64,000 nucleotides of DNA, taken from assembly GCF_011386835.1 (NCBI RefSeq), contig NC_088800.1:85128981-85192980 (forward strand). Direction: 5' to 3'. Positions 36,837 through 48,639 of the stretch are shown one piece after another; the stretch's first letter is position 1, and the number at the start of each line of letters is the position of its first letter. The notes beneath the pieces were generated by a model. That model ran no database searches and was not told the DNA's origin. It worked only from the letters and a program-made list of their open reading frames with translations. Both the position numbers and the translations under genes were made by a program. The DNA is from Chrysemys picta bellii (taxonomy: Eukaryota; Chordata; Testudines; Emydidae).

Positions 36837-37829
36837 CTAATTGCCTTTCTGCTCCTGGGCTGGGCAGTGGTGCCCAGTATGTGTGTGGTGTGTGTAGTGA
36901 CGAGTAACCGTAGCTCTGCTGACCTCTGCTCCCTCAGAAGCTGGGGGACGGGCCCACGGTGTGTTTGTCCGTCCAGGATTCTTGCATGATGAAATGCTGA
37001 CTGGCCTCGCCCATGGCGCTTGCAAGGCCTCGCCCATGGCGCTGTGCGATTCCTGTACTGCTCTTCTTCCCTGGCAGGCAGCCTGCTGTTGCCAGAGGGC
37101 ATTTGTCGAAGAGCTGTGCCAGCACCTTGAACATCTGTACGTCCTCCGCCAACATGCAGCCAGCGGCTCTGCTTGTTTATCAGAACAACACAAAGCTCAA
37201 GATTATGGTCCGCCCTTGCAATCCATCCAGAAAACAATTGTTACTGGAATCAGTTAATTTGCCGAGTGGTGTGTGATTGCTTCAGCCGACAGAACGGTGT
37301 TACCAGCCAATTATATTACAAACCCACAGAGAGAAAACACCTTCTCGGAGAAATGAGTGAACTTGTCCTCCAGCAATCGCGGGGCCCGGAATAGACTCTT
37401 CCAGAGAGATTTTCACTGAGGCAGCTGTCTCCTCCCCATCCACTGCTCTCTAACTGCATGCAGGACTGAAATTGAATTCCTGATGGGTACTGTGTGTGAA
37501 GCCGGCTTATGTGGCCCTTTGCCCACCCCGATAAAGGAGGCTGCAGATTCACAATTTCAATGGGAAACTGGTCGTCTGCCTCCCTCCTGTCTCCGCGGCC
37601 CACGTCGCGGCTGGAGAGCCAAGTGTCGCCTTTTCAAGGGGATCCGTATGCTAGCAGATTGCTTCTCCTGGCACTTGGCTCTGGAGCCAGGGTGACTGTT
37701 AGGAGGGGCTCTCTCAAGACACAGCTGATGCCTTATATTATTAATGAGGAAATAATTTTTTAAAAATCAAAGGCGCTTCTCACTGGAACTGAGGTTCACC
37801 CTGTTTTTCTGTTTGCGAATAGTTCCATA
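36837..37829. other. Non-coding DNA, no gene seen
   Basis: No exon or transposon was recognised. An 18-bp direct repeat ggcctcgcccatggcgct occurs at 37003-37020 and 37026-37043, making a 23-bp period. Confidence 0.4.
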
Positions 37830-37880
37830 ATGGCATAGATGGTCACGGTGGTCCCTTCTGGCCCTATGAATCAGTTGAAA
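37830..37880 (+). mobile_element. CR1 LINE 3' terminus scrap
   Basis: atagatggtcacggtggtcc followed by cttctggccctatgaatc matches the last bases of a CR1 3' end of the 'ggtcccttctggccctatgaatc' type. Confidence 0.55.
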
Positions 37881-38089
37881 AAAGGGGGTACCCGCAGGAT
37901 GGTATCCACCAGCGCTCTCCAGTTTGGATCCTACTCCTCCCCTTGGGCTGAGCTTGCCCTGGTTTGTTTACCTTGGGGGCATGCTATGTCAATTGCGAGA
38001 TGTGACCTCTATGCAGGACAAGGACTGACTCCGTTTTGGGGGGAGGGAGGGGAGGGTTGTCCTTTTGGAGACTGGGGGTAGATAAGCTG

Positions 38090-38312
38090 CTGGCTTTGGT
38101 CCACTGGATAGTGCACTGGGCTGGGACTCTGCAGACCTGGTTTCAATTCCTGGCTCTGTTACTGACCTGCTGTGTGACTGTGGGCAAGTCATGTCTCCTT
38201 TGTGCCTCAGTTTCCCCTCCTGATCCTGTCTGTCTGTCTTGTCTTTGTGGAGTGTAGGCTCTTTGGGGCAGGGGCTGTGTTTTGCAATGCCTAGTGCATT
38301 GGGACAGCTTCT
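38090..38312 (+). repeat. tRNA-derived SINE
   Basis: The A-box-like piece tggtccactggatagtgcac, the B-box-like piece ctggtttcaattcctggctc, the body gactgtgggcaagtcatgtc and cctcagtttcccctcctgat, and the 3' block ggctctttggggcaggggct with gcctagtgcattgggac are all present. It lacks the final TAA tail. Confidence 0.85.
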
Positions 38313-38495
38313 AGGTGCTGTGCTACCAGTCAAAGGTGTCCAGAGTAATAGAGATGTGGGGGGGGGGGGGTTGCATGTTTTTATTATAAATTTAAATAAA
38401 ATCTATCGACAAATCTCATCTCTGGGCTGTTCTAACCTTTCGCTTTGATGTGTCTTTGACTTTTGGTTATAGATTCATTCGTTCATTGCGGTCAA

Positions 38496-38870
38496 AGCCA
38501 TAAAGGGACCATTATGATAATTTAGTCTGCCCTCCTGCATGCCCCAGGCATAGAATTTCACCCATCAACCTCATAACTTCTGGTTGAGTTATATGGAACT
38601 TTACACAAAAAAATCCATTCTTGATTTAAAGATTTCAACGGACAGAAAGTCCATGCCAGCCCTTGGGAAGTCATTCCAGTAGTTAATTACCTTCACTGTC
38701 AAAAAAATTGTGCTTTATTTCTAGTCTGAATTTGTCTAGCTTCGGTTTCCAGCCCTTTGATCTCGCTCAGCCTGTGTCTGCTACATTAAAGAACCTTCTG
38801 CTAAATCTTCTGCCCGTGTAGGTACTTATGACCTGTGATCCAGTCACCTCTTAGCCGTCTCATGGATAAA
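38496..38870 (-). mobile_element. CR1 LINE 3' fragment
   Basis: Near 38501 the plus strand has agggaccattatgataattt, the reverse of a CR1 3' end. It continues with ccagtagttaattaccttca, tgctttatttctagtctgaa and ctgcccgtgtaggtacttat, phrases shared block by block with the larger CR1 at 51878-52590. It is 5' truncated. Confidence 0.8.
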
Positions 38871-39883
38871 CTACATAGATTGAGCTTTGCGGTTGTGTGG
38901 GGTTTGAATCGTTCTTGTAGCTCTTTGCTGATTCTACCCAATTTTTCAACAAGGAGATATCCCCACCCACTTTTCTGTGGGCTCAATGGGATTTTAAGGT
39001 GCAAGGTCAGTGCAGAGTCATACTGTGGTGACAAAGATATTCTGAACATGTTTTTCTGGATTCAGTCTCTGGATACTGAAGGAGATTCTCTCTTAGGTAT
39101 TAATATTTTTCATAGTGTTTGGTTGATTATCTCCATGACATAGGTAATCTGGACATAGGACATTCTTCTCCTTGGTTCTGACTGGTTCTCTTTAATCAGG
39201 AGAATAATGAAGGATCAATAGTGACTAACGAGCGCCCATCTGAGATGAATCCTTCTTTGGACCATGGTCTGGCTGAACGCTCCCAAACACTGAATAATAA
39301 CAGTGGAGCAAACCAGCCAAGCTGTGTTTTATCAAAATCACTTTTTCTGCCAGCTCTGCTTCTCACTGGCTACTCTGTTGATTTTACTTGATAATCTCAT
39401 CCATCTCGAACTATGCTCTGCCCTGAGGTGGTTTCTGTCTTGGACGGGTTGCTCAGAGGGGCTCTGAATTCTAGGCACTGGTCTCTGTGCAGCTTCCCCC
39501 ACACCCCTGAGATGCTCCTGTCTTCTCTGCTCCCCACTCCCTGCAGCATCTGTGACTTGCTCAGCACTGAAAGTGCCTAATTGACCCCTCTGAACAGCTG
39601 GGGCAGGCAGTGCAGAGGCTGGTGCTTCCCCTCCACAAAGGCAATGGGGGCAGCGTGGGAAGGGAGCAGGGCCAAGGGGAACGCCCGCCAAGCAAGGGAG
39701 GGATGTAGAGCAGGGCTTGGGGTGTTCCCTGGCCCATTCCCGCAGTCAGTCCATCCTCAGCCAGAGGGGGGAGCGTCCATTTTGCTTCTGAAAGCAGCTC
39801 ATTCCTTTCATGCGTGAGAGGCGGTACTTGGGACTCACCAGTCACCTTCACCTCTCACCTCCTGTCGCCCCCTCTCCCTGGGG
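38871..39883. other. Non-coding DNA, no gene seen
   Basis: No exon was recognised. The 102- and 117-codon frames in this stretch have no recognisable motif. Confidence 0.35.
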
Positions 39884-40017
39884 ATCTCAAAGCACTTTAC
39901 AGACTGAGTCCTGGGGAGCTGGTGACTTTCCCCAGTGAGTCAGAGGCAGAGATGGGACTAGAAGCAGGTGTCCTGGCTCCCAGTCCCCTGTTCAAACCAC
40001 TAGATACCCTCCCTCTT
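39884..40017 (+). repeat. MIR-like ancient SINE fragment
   Basis: gatctcaaagcactttacag is followed by a compressed middle, then ccagtgagtcagaggcagag, atgggactagaagcaggtgt and cctggctcccagtcccctgt. These follow the 3' half of MIR-like elements. Confidence 0.6.
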
Positions 40018-40825
40018 TGTAACCGTCAGGCCTCTAATGGGGAGCTTTCAACCTCCCCCTCTCCCTGTGCAGAAGAGGTGATCTGACAACAAGCACTCTA
40101 GGATTTGTCCTGCCGCTGCCTAGCAGCCAGGAGAGAAGCAGAACGGCACCGCTCAGCTTGCGTGAGCTGCCCCTTCCCACCAGGCAGTTTAGATGTGGAG
40201 ATAAAGTTGTTATGGGTTTGTTGATTTGGTTGATCAGCATGGCTCAGAGTGGAAGCAGCAGGGCCTGCCATAAAAAGGAAACAGGAGCATTAGAGTCTCG
40301 TTAATTGCTAGGATGCATCAAAAAAAATGGATAGTGGTAATGCAGCCCATCTGCTGTCGTGCGCAGCAATAACGTTTGTTTAAGGGGAGGGTTGGGAAGG
40401 CGTCGCTAACCTGCGGGTCAGGAGGCGAGCGGAACTGCTGCTCATCAGTGCAGATACAGCACGGCCAGCAGCAATCCCGATCCACCCTCAGCTCAACATG
40501 TTTATCTACTGTGGGTACCAGAGCATCTGTGCACCTCACAATCGTCAGTGTATGAGTCCTCCCAGCACCCCTGGGCTGGGCGGTTCTCTCCATTCCCTAT
40601 GGAGGATGGAGTAGACTTCCTGTCTTGTCCCAAGTCATGTAGGTCTTTTGATTCCCAAGCTAGCACCATAATCTCTGGCCCATCCTTCATCTCCTTAAAG
40701 TTCTGTCCAGCACAAGGGCAGTATGGAGAGACAGTGCAGAAAGTCTGACTGCTTCATCTTGTTTTCTTACTGATTTTTATTGTCCAATCATCTAAAACAC
40801 AGACAAAATGAACAAAAAGGAGATG

Positions 40826-40827
<2 letters not shown>
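40018..40827. other. Non-coding DNA, no gene seen
   Basis: No exon or defined repeat was recognised between the MIR-like fragment and the compound microsatellite. Confidence 0.35.

Positions 40828-40907
<80 letters not shown>
40828..40907. repeat. Compound (TG)n(GA)n microsatellite
   Basis: About 18 TG units switch directly to about 22 GA units without interruption. The 70-codon frame through it, alternating Val/Cys then Arg/Glu, is a translation of the repeat and not a gene. Confidence 0.97.
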
Positions 40908-40912
<5 letters not shown>

Positions 40913-42005
40913 TCTCGGTTTGAAGAGGAAGCCAAATTGGCAGGAAAAGCAGTGATTTTTAGGTTTCTAAGGGTGGTTACTAACTGGATATTTGTAAGTA
41001 ATTGGCTGTATCTTTTTTAAGCCATTAACACCGCATACTGTAGCTCATTAATTTATTGCCAGAGGTCCTCCCGTCAGAGCTATGCGCAATTGTATAAATT
41101 GGCACCAGTGATACTGGATTTTAAATTGCCAAATATGTGTACCTGGCAGTGGACATTGACATTGAAAATGATCTTCTAGTTGCACCGCAATATAAATTGT
41201 TTCCACGGGTGATTTTTGTATAACCCAGGAAGCGTTTTAAAGAAGCGCATGAGCACTTATGAATAAAAAATAACACCTGCAGCTAGGAAAGCAGTTACCA
41301 GGACTCCCCATCCTCCTGCTTCAGGGCAGATGTTGATCAGCAGCTGGACTCAGAGAAATTTCTTCTCCCGTATGGTGCACAGTTCAGTGCGTTTTAGATG
41401 TTCTATATCGTTCTCCAAAGCATTTGTCGTTGACCGCTGTTGGATGCCGGTTCCTGGGCTAGCTGGACCATTGGTCTGCTCCGGCACAATGGGATTTTGA
41501 GCTAGCGGGTGTCAGTCTGCTCTGGTAAAACTCGGGGAGAGGGCAGGCTCGATGGACTGTCTGGCTGTTTGGAAATGGCAGTTGCTAGGTTTTTAAGAGC
41601 TCCGCTAGGTGTAGGAGATGAATGTTTTCTCATTTGTATTCAGACCTCCATGCCTCCCAGTATATCCATCTATTTTAAGAAAGAATCAGACGAGGTCCTG
41701 TCAGAATCCCCCTGGTGGGCATAAGACACAAGTGATCCTCTGGGGTCAGCCTGTCTGCCCGTCCCTGGTGCGATGACGCCCAGAAACAGACACTAGTGCG
41801 GTCTCTGGAGGGCTTCGGTTTGATGGTGGGAATTTTAAAACTCTGGGATAGGCCCTGCCCCTTGAAGGGGGTCACTAAACTTATGAGCAAACTTTCGCTA
41901 GCATTGCCCCACCCGGCGGGGGCCATTTTGAGAGGAGCTGGAGATGTGTATACACAAGGGCAGCAGGAGTAAAAAAGAATTGTAGGAACACGAGTCTCAT
42001 TTGTC
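40908..42005. other. Non-coding DNA with a CR1 scrap
   Basis: Only the CR1 scrap at about 41440-41495 was recognised. The sequence around 41041-41280 is AT-rich and without features. Confidence 0.4.
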
Positions 42006-42080
42006 TAACGTTTGTGCAGCGCCTAGCCCGACGGGGTGGGGGCCTGGAGACGCTAGCGCACTGCAGATACAAAGTAGCAT
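42006..42080 (+). repeat. SINE 3' tail fragment
   Basis: tttgtgcagcgcctagcccg, then acggggtgggggcctggaga and a closing atacaaagta, is the 3' end phrase of the turtle SINE type ('cagcgcctagcacaatggggc ... ataca aat'). A weaker copy of the same tail lies at 55560-55610. Confidence 0.6.
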
Positions 42081-43977
42081 CGCTCTAGGTAAACAGATCT
42101 GGAATCGATTTTGTGTCCCAGCCTTCAGCAGTAAACTCGTGCTCCCATTTATAGCCCCCTGCAGACTCATTGTGCAAACATTGATGGGGAATCACTTGAA
42201 AATAGTCTCTCTCTCTGCAGTGCTTGTGGGAAAGAGGCACCTGAAGGGCCGTAGGATTTACCAAATTCCTCCCAACCCACAATCGAGGGGAGGGTGGAGA
42301 GTTGACAGTCCATCCATACCTCACTGAGAACTTTCCAAGAGCAAAGTCAGGCCAACCCTCCAGCCCCTCAAGCCAGCAGGCTGGCTCTGACCTCCTTTAC
42401 GTGGCTCTACTCCATAGACATCGCTCCTGATTTGCACCCTCCCCAGTGTCCTCTGCCTGCCAGCTATTGCCCCTCAAGCTGTGCAAAGCCTGGCGGCATT
42501 GGTATCTCTGGTCACCGGGGGGGCTGTGGCAGCTTTGAGAAAGGCTGTCTGGGAGGAAATCACAGTTAATTTCCAGAGCCCTAGAGAGTGGGACCAAATG
42601 GGGAGGTTGGAAATGGAGCCTCTGAGCCCATCAAAGCAACATTTTATTTGGGGAGCAACAGCAGCCCGGTTAAGGCCGAGCTGCTGCGTGCGGTAACGCT
42701 TCTGGCAACTGCCATCCCAGCATTCCTGGGGAGCCGCTCCGGAGCAGCAGTGCCACTGGATTTCACCTGCATTTTGCTAACTTGAGCTCCGGGAAGCTGC
42801 AGCTGGAGTCGCACGTGGTTTGCTGAGAACGTTTCCGTTTTCCTGCGGGTGGTGCAAAATGCCTGCTCTTAGGGGACATCCCGCTGCAAAGCCTCTTCAA
42901 AGGGGACGGTCAGAATGAATCTGTCTCAACAACCTGCCCGTCTGCTTTAGCGGCTGCCAATAGACGGGTTGGGTTTGTCTGTGGGTGCCCAAGACTGGCA
43001 CAGAGCTGGGGTTGGTTTCCTCTCCGATGCGTGCATGTCCCTGCCGCTGAAGGAAAGTGCCTGGATTCTGGTCAGGCACCCAGGTGGAAAACGATCATTT
43101 TTCATCTTTATTCTCCTTTTGCAGTACGAATACCCCAAGTGTGACTGTGTCGCTTCTGACACATCTGTCGGGTTTCCTAATCGTAACAGAGACACCTCCC
43201 TACCCTGGGAGCTGGACATGATTTTGGAATAGCTCCTAAGATGGGTCTGTTCCGTGGAGGAAGTGCTGATAAGCTCCTGCCAGGCGCTTGCCCCAGGGAG
43301 GCACATTCTGAGCAGGGCTGGGCGAGTGGCAAATATCCCTCTATGGCAGAGGAAGATGGAGGCCATGTCTGCCTGCAATGCAAGGTGTGGGTCAGAACAC
43401 TCCCAAGGCAGTGAGAGAGAGAGAGGGGCCTAGCACTGTCTATATGCGGCGATTAGCTGCACATGCACTCTGCACCTACTGTCATCTTCACTGCAGAGGT
43501 GGTGACCCGCAGAGACTCCAAAACCCAGGGTGCAGTGCTGTGTCTTGATTTGAGCAGCCAGGCCTCGTGGCATGCTAGGCTCTGTAGACTCTGAGGACCC
43601 TCACCTCCATATTAAAGACATGGACTTGTTCTACTGACAGATTTCTAATGCATCCATTGCCAAGGCACCACCATACCCCTTCTCTGGGCACGGAGAGAGC
43701 GTCCATGATCTATAGGACAGGAGGAGTTCACCTCCAGGATGTCCATGCAGGCGCAGCGTTTGGGACTAGCCGTCCAACCTCTCCTGTTCTTTAAAGGCAG
43801 GTGCTGAAGTTTTGGATTCCTGGCCCATAACTTGGGGGAGACTGATTGACATTGCTCCTCAGATGGTCACCAGGACATCACGGCTGCAGGTCTGACAAAG
43901 TCACGCCAGGCTGTCCTGTGACCAGACGCCTGAAGGTGTCCTGGGCCTGTACTTATGGAGTAAAAGGAACCCTCGTT
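42081..43977. other. Non-coding DNA, no gene seen
   Basis: I looked for the missing Rab P-loop exon here and did not find it. A ggaatcgatttt at 42109 encodes GIDF by chance but has no Rab context and no donor. A possible acceptor at 43105-43123 (attctccttttgcag) is followed by no recognisable coding sequence. Confidence 0.4.
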
Positions 43978-44140
43978 CTTGTGCTTGTGGTACCTTAGAG
44001 ACTAGCAGATTTATTTGGGCATAAGCTTTCGTGGGCTAAAACCCACTTCATCGGATGCATGCAGTGGAAAATACAGTAGGAAGATATATATACACAGAGA
44101 ACGTGAAAAAATGGTTGTTGCCATACCAACTCTAACTCTT
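43978..44140. repeat. Retroelement 3'-end repeat, second copy
   Basis: ttgtggtaccttagagacta, gcagatttatttgggcataa, gctttcgtgggctaaaaccc and acttcatcggatgcatgcag recur from the 21066 copy. This copy continues farther, with gatatatatacacagagaac and ggttgttgccataccaactc. The blocks are typical of a very abundant turtle repeat. Confidence 0.7.
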
Positions 44141-44844
44141 ATGGAGTGTTTTCACTGACATGTCTCATTCGTGCCCACTTCAGGTAGCTAAATTGACACA
44201 TCTCTGTATCTTCTCCCGGTGTGACACCCCAGCAAAGAACATACAGCCTCTGACAGTCGTGACCTTGTTTATAGCCTTGAGTTTAATATTGTGCGTTAAC
44301 ACCATGGACTGTGCTGTAGGGACAGTGCTGGGGCAGGCTTACCAGGAATGGAAGAAAAACTTCCTGTTGTGGCCGCAAGGACCTTACTGAGGATCAAATC
44401 TGACAGCCCTGTGTTGGCTGAAAGCTGGTGTGATGCAGATGTATTTTCTGGTGGTGCTTTGAATGCCCTCTAGCATGTGTTCTCTAGCACACACTGCACG
44501 GGAGGAATGTGTAATGACTTAATCCCTCCTGCGAAGAAGTTTGGTACGATCTCCCCTTTGTAGAGGGGAAGCAGAGGTGTGAGAGGAATGGGCCGGTGGC
44601 TGAGAACCCAGAACCCAACTCCCAGAATGTGCTGGCAGGAACAGGCTTTCAGAGGGGTTGAAAAATCAAGGTCCTGACTGCTGACTGCCTTCATAAGGGT
44701 CAGTAACCCCAGTGCTCTGCTAATTTCCACTCTGAACAATGACATTCTGCCTCCCTAAAGTTCTCTCTACATTATTGTGTGGGGTTGATGTACACTGCTA
44801 AACCATTGCTGTGTTCTTCTCCAGCACGGGCTGCAGCGATCTCT
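44141..44844. other. Non-coding DNA, no gene seen
   Basis: No exon was recognised. The segment near 44510-44700 (ctcccctttgtagaggggaa, gctgagaacccagaacccaa) may be a worn SINE in reverse orientation, but the match is too weak to place. Confidence 0.3.
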
Positions 44845-44915
44845 TTCCAGGCATTAGTTGGTAAAGTGCTTTGGATGAAAGGGGCTGCATAACTGAAAGG
44901 CTCTTGTTCTTAATC
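44845..44915 (+). repeat. SINE/MIR-type 3' tail
   Basis: ggtaaagtgctttggatgaa followed by aggggctgcataactgaaag matches the amniote SINE tail of the type 'gtaaagcgctttggatgaaaggtgctatata'. It ends about 170 bp before the first Rab exon seen. Confidence 0.6.
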
Positions 44916-45088
44916 AATACAATACGGACATGTGACAGTTACCCAGGAAAATCTTAAGTATTTGTTGGCCAGTTCCATACAAACTAATAAAACAAGAAGG
45001 GGTAAATCCACTGCTGTTGTAACTCTGTCTAAATCTGTTTTGTACAGAGGCTACACTTTTCTCATCATTCTTCTGTTTTCTCTTTCAG

Positions 45089-45130
45089 AATAAAGTCTTA
45101 AATGTGGATGCAGTGAAGGTAAAGCTGCAG
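45089..45130 (+). CDS. RAB26: RAB26-like Rab GTPase, internal exon (beta2-beta3 region)
   Basis: This 42-bp exon reads NKVLNVDAVKVKLQ in phase 0 at both ends. It follows a pyrimidine-rich acceptor ending tttcag and is followed by the donor gtaagc. In Rab GTPases this segment lies just after the switch I / GIDF region and forms the strands leading into the DTAGQ motif. RAB26 and its close relative RAB37 both carry NKV...VDGV(K/R)VKLQ here. NKVL and VKVKLQ match RAB26 better from memory, and RAB37 has VRVKLQ. RAB26 is a small GTPase of secretory granules and synaptic vesicles, linked to regulated exocytosis and to autophagy of vesicles. Alone the exon would be too short to call; the case rests on its phase-perfect join to the next exon. 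The exon before it, expected to carry the P-loop and end in GIDFR, was not found. RAB37 is the main alternative. Confidence 0.85.
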
Positions 45131-45374
45131 GTAAGCCCCTGACCCGCGTCCGTCTGCTCTGCATGATTCTGACCTTGTCCATGTCAGCTTGTTTGCTGTG
45201 GGACTAGTGCTGCTGGCTATGGTAACTAGAACCCTATAAATACCCACGGTTGATCGAGGGCTTCATGAAACCCTTCTGCACGTCCAAAAAAAGAAAGAAC
45301 CAAGACGTTGGGTTGGGTTGGGTTTAGTTTGAAAGGATAGCTTGTTTAGGTTATTAAACATCTTTATTAATTAC

Positions 45375-45665
45375 CTGGATGTAGGACTAGAGAACACACT
45401 GATCACATTTGCAGATGACACGAAGCTGGGGGTGTTGATAACACTTTGGAGGATAGAGCTAAAATTCAGAGGGATCTTGATACATTGGGGACCAAGGCTA
45501 TAGACAACAAAATGAAATTCAACAAAGGCAAATGTAAGGTGCTGCACTTAGGGAAGAAAAACCTAATGCACAAATACAGAATGGGGGATAATTGGCTTGG
45601 CAGCATGGCTGAGAGGGATCTAGAAGTTGTGGTGGATCAGAACCTCAACATGAGTCCGCTGGCGG
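45375..45665 (+). mobile_element. CR1 LINE fragment with reverse transcriptase FADD box
   Basis: Frame one reads TLITFADDTKLG at 45396-45431, containing the catalytic (Y/F)ADD box of the CR1 reverse transcriptase. The following sequence is in another frame (from 45446): MEDRAKIQRDLDTLGTKAID, then KFNKGKCKVLHLGKKN and AERDLEVVVDQNLNMS. All of this is CR1 ORF2. The frameshift after the FADD box and the missing ends show that it is dead. It lies in the first visible Rab intron. Confidence 0.92.
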
Positions 45666-48572
45666 AGAAGGACCTTGCAGACCTCTGAACTCATGTAGTG
45701 GAGCTGAATCAGATCTGCTCAGGCTGAAGAATTCCCAGCACGATTGGCTTTGTATCTGTTGGACTTTCTTAACACGGTTCCCGCCCAGGGAATCTGGAGT
45801 TTTGCGAGAGATGTAAGGAACGTACCAGAGTGCTCTCTCCCATCTGCAAGCGACTTTCGAACATGTGCTGCAGGGTAATGAAATCAGCAATATCTAACAC
45901 CAAACAAAGCGTCCGCCACACGCTGGGGAGCAGCAGTTCGCGGAATCGCTTTGGCAGTTGTGATTTTGCATTAGTTCCTCTCTGCGACTATTTACCTGTT
46001 TCTTTATCTTTGTAATAGCTTTAGTGGGAATTTCTCTCAGCGCTGCTGAGAGGCAGCTCTGGAGACAGGCCTCTGTGCGCCATTAAACAAGTACGGCATA
46101 GCTGGCTGCAGTACAAGCTACCCCTGCCTTCCCCGCTAATGCCCCTCAAGCCTGATTGTGAGGGGTCACTTGGGGAAGGGAGGGGAGGCTAGTCTCCATG
46201 GTCCATTGACTCCTTGACCTCCCTGCTGGTTATTCTTGTGCTGGGGACACTGGTCCAAACCCAGCAGCTCTTTTCACGTTGACGACTGAACTGCCACCGG
46301 GTGAGAATGAATTCTGATTGGACACAGCCCCGATTCAAACCAGTTACTTGGATCTTGTATATACTTGGAATGAGGCTTGATTTAAGTTGCTGATTTAATT
46401 CACCCATGCAGACAAGGAAAGCCACAACTGAAACTGCTGGAGGCAATCCCTACTTGCACTTGTATATTTAAAAACAAAAAGGCATACCTTAAAACTCTAC
46501 CAAAACAAGACACTCCATTGTACCCACTTCTCCCCCAGGGAGAAGATGAGAGAACAAACATGTGACAGATGTGTAGTCATGTTGCTTAATACACTGCTGG
46601 AAGATGCTCAGATATTATGGTGATAAGCTTTTGGTATAAGAACCTATTTAGAACAGAATAGAAACCAGGGTTCCACTGGTCTAAATCATGTCTTTCCTTG
46701 TCTGCAACGGTGGTGCATTATGATGGCTGAAATCCAGGCTAATTCCTGGTGCAGACAAGACCCTTGTGGTGAAAGACTCCATGATGAAAGACGCTGTGAC
46801 CTGGTCCCCTGATCCATCCCGGCCCCATGATATCTCAACTCAACATTTTCAGTTCCAAAAGAATCGGAGCTGCTGTAATGCCACAAGATCTGACTGTCTT
46901 CTGTGACCTCCGTGCCAGAAGCTAACTAATAACATGAGCTCTCCTTTCCCCCAATAGGATTGTGTGTTTCTTCGCAAACACATCACTGCATTAAAAACTG
47001 ATCAATTCAATTAGTAGGTCCCCACAAATCCATCCAGCAAATGGATTTTCGATTACGGAGGCATTGTAGGCTGTTTGTCAAATGCCATCATTTCAGTATT
47101 CAGACATGCTGAAGAATGGTGACGTGCCTCTTAAATATTTATGGCACTTGTCACTTTTTCTATACTTAGCCCTACAAACATCCCTCTGTTGCAAATTAAT
47201 CATGTGCGAATAGATCAGACCATGAATTGTTGTTGAAATGAAACGTTAAAGTCATTTTCTCAGGAGTGCGCATTGGCACTGGATTTTATATTTATTTTCC
47301 GAAAGAATATCCGGTTGGGTCTTCATTTTTCTCCCTTCGTTGCTGAAACCCGCAATGTTTCCTCCATCGCTCTGCCAGCTGGTGTTGCTCACGTGAGCAG
47401 ACTGCTGAACGCCCAGCTATGAGTCACTTCAGCCTGCAGTACGTGGCCTGGCAGGACATGAAGCCATCAGGAGCTGAGTGGACCATTTTCCACGGTGCTT
47501 CTCTTGGAGGGATGGAGACATGGAACAAGTAACTTGTGGTGATAGCATGAGTGGCCAACACCTAGCAAAGAAGTAATAACAAATAGAACTAACTGGCTAG
47601 ATCTGCAAAGGCTTTGTGGTGTAATTGCCTACATAACCCCTTGGCTGGGCCAGCTCACAGGCGGGCTGAAAGGAAAGAGATTCTGATCGCTAAGCACAAA
47701 GAGCAAATCTCTGAAATGGTGGCTTCCATTCTATTATGGGTTGGGTGTGACCACAGCCCTTCATTGAATAGAGTGGTAAGAAACAATTAAGTTACCAGGT
47801 AGCTGAAACAACAACAACCTCCACTGCATACACGGGCCCATGTCACCACCCACAGCAAAGGCACTTGGGCAAAGTGGGTTTGCTGGCTATTGTTTTGTGA
47901 AGGCACGGGTGTCTGAGAAAGCATCAGAAAGACCAGAGAAGCTGGGTGATAAGGGGCAGAAAAGCCAAGAGCAGTCACACTGGGAGTGTGGCACTGAAAA
48001 ATGCGGAGAGAGTGCTTTTGGGCAGAGTGTTGTCTGAAAGAGGCTTGGAGTGATGAGCAAAGACATGATCTCCTGTTGCTTGATTCCTGCTGTGTTCAAA
48101 GAAACAGGACTTCAAATCAGGTGCTTCTTTGAGGCAATCCTGTTTCTTTACAAAGGATGTGCAGTCATAATTTCTAACTGGACCAACCCACAGGACCCCA
48201 ACATTTGTGGCTAACCACTTGAGTCAAAAGGGGTAACTTTATAGTAGAATTAAAACAATAATTAGCAGTCCAATCAGAAGCTGCCATCTTGATAGCACAC
48301 TGGGGCAGGGATGATTTGGGGGACTGCAGGTCCCTTTCAACATGTGACTAAGCAGGAGACTTCCAAAATCCTCCTTCCATTACTTCTCTGCAGTCCTTGG
48401 ATCAGCTCTATCCAGCCCCTCCCCCTTAATTCATTTTAAACTTAAAAGAAATGAAACCTCTTTGAAAGGAAAACAAAGGAGCCCGGCGTATCCTCCTGGC
48501 TCCCAGAGCAGCCTGGGCTGGTTTGAGCATCTGGCATTGTGTGTGATGCTGTCCTGTCTTTGCCCTTTTCAG
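45666..48572. other. Rab intron sequence, no further feature recognised
   Basis: This is the rest of the 3442-bp intron. It is AT-rich near 46975-47340, with no recognised exon or repeat. The acceptor at 48572 has an adequate pyrimidine tract (tgtctttgcccttttcag). Confidence 0.5.
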
Positions 48573-48639
48573 ATCTGGGACACCGCGGGGCAGGAGAGGT
48601 TCCGCAGCGTCACTCACGCCTATTACCGAGACGCCCATG
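48573..48639 (+). CDS. RAB26: RAB26-like Rab GTPase, internal exon with switch II (DTAGQ)
   Basis: This 67-bp exon starts in phase 0 after an acceptor ending ttttcag and ends one base into a codon before the donor gtaaga. It reads [19 protein letters not shown] followed by DAH. DTAGQ is the G3 motif: Asp coordinates magnesium through water and Gln is the catalytic residue of GTP hydrolysis. [11 protein letters not shown] and HAYYR are the RabF2/RabF3 family signatures of switch II. RDAH followed by A in the next exon suits RAB26, whereas RAB37 has RDAQ. No key residue is changed and there is no frameshift, so the exon looks functional. From memory human RAB26 has Met before WDTAG; the Ile seen here is the more common Rab residue. 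The intron upstream is 3442 bp. Confidence 0.95.

Noticed and set aside
40808..41020. Open frame with Val/Cys and Arg/Glu repeats
   Set aside because: It is a translation of the compound TG/GA microsatellite.
42109..42120. GIDF-encoding ggaatcgatttt upstream of the first Rab exon, considered as the end of the P-loop exon
   Set aside because: The preceding codons give no SFISTV-like sequence or P-loop, and no donor follows at the required place.
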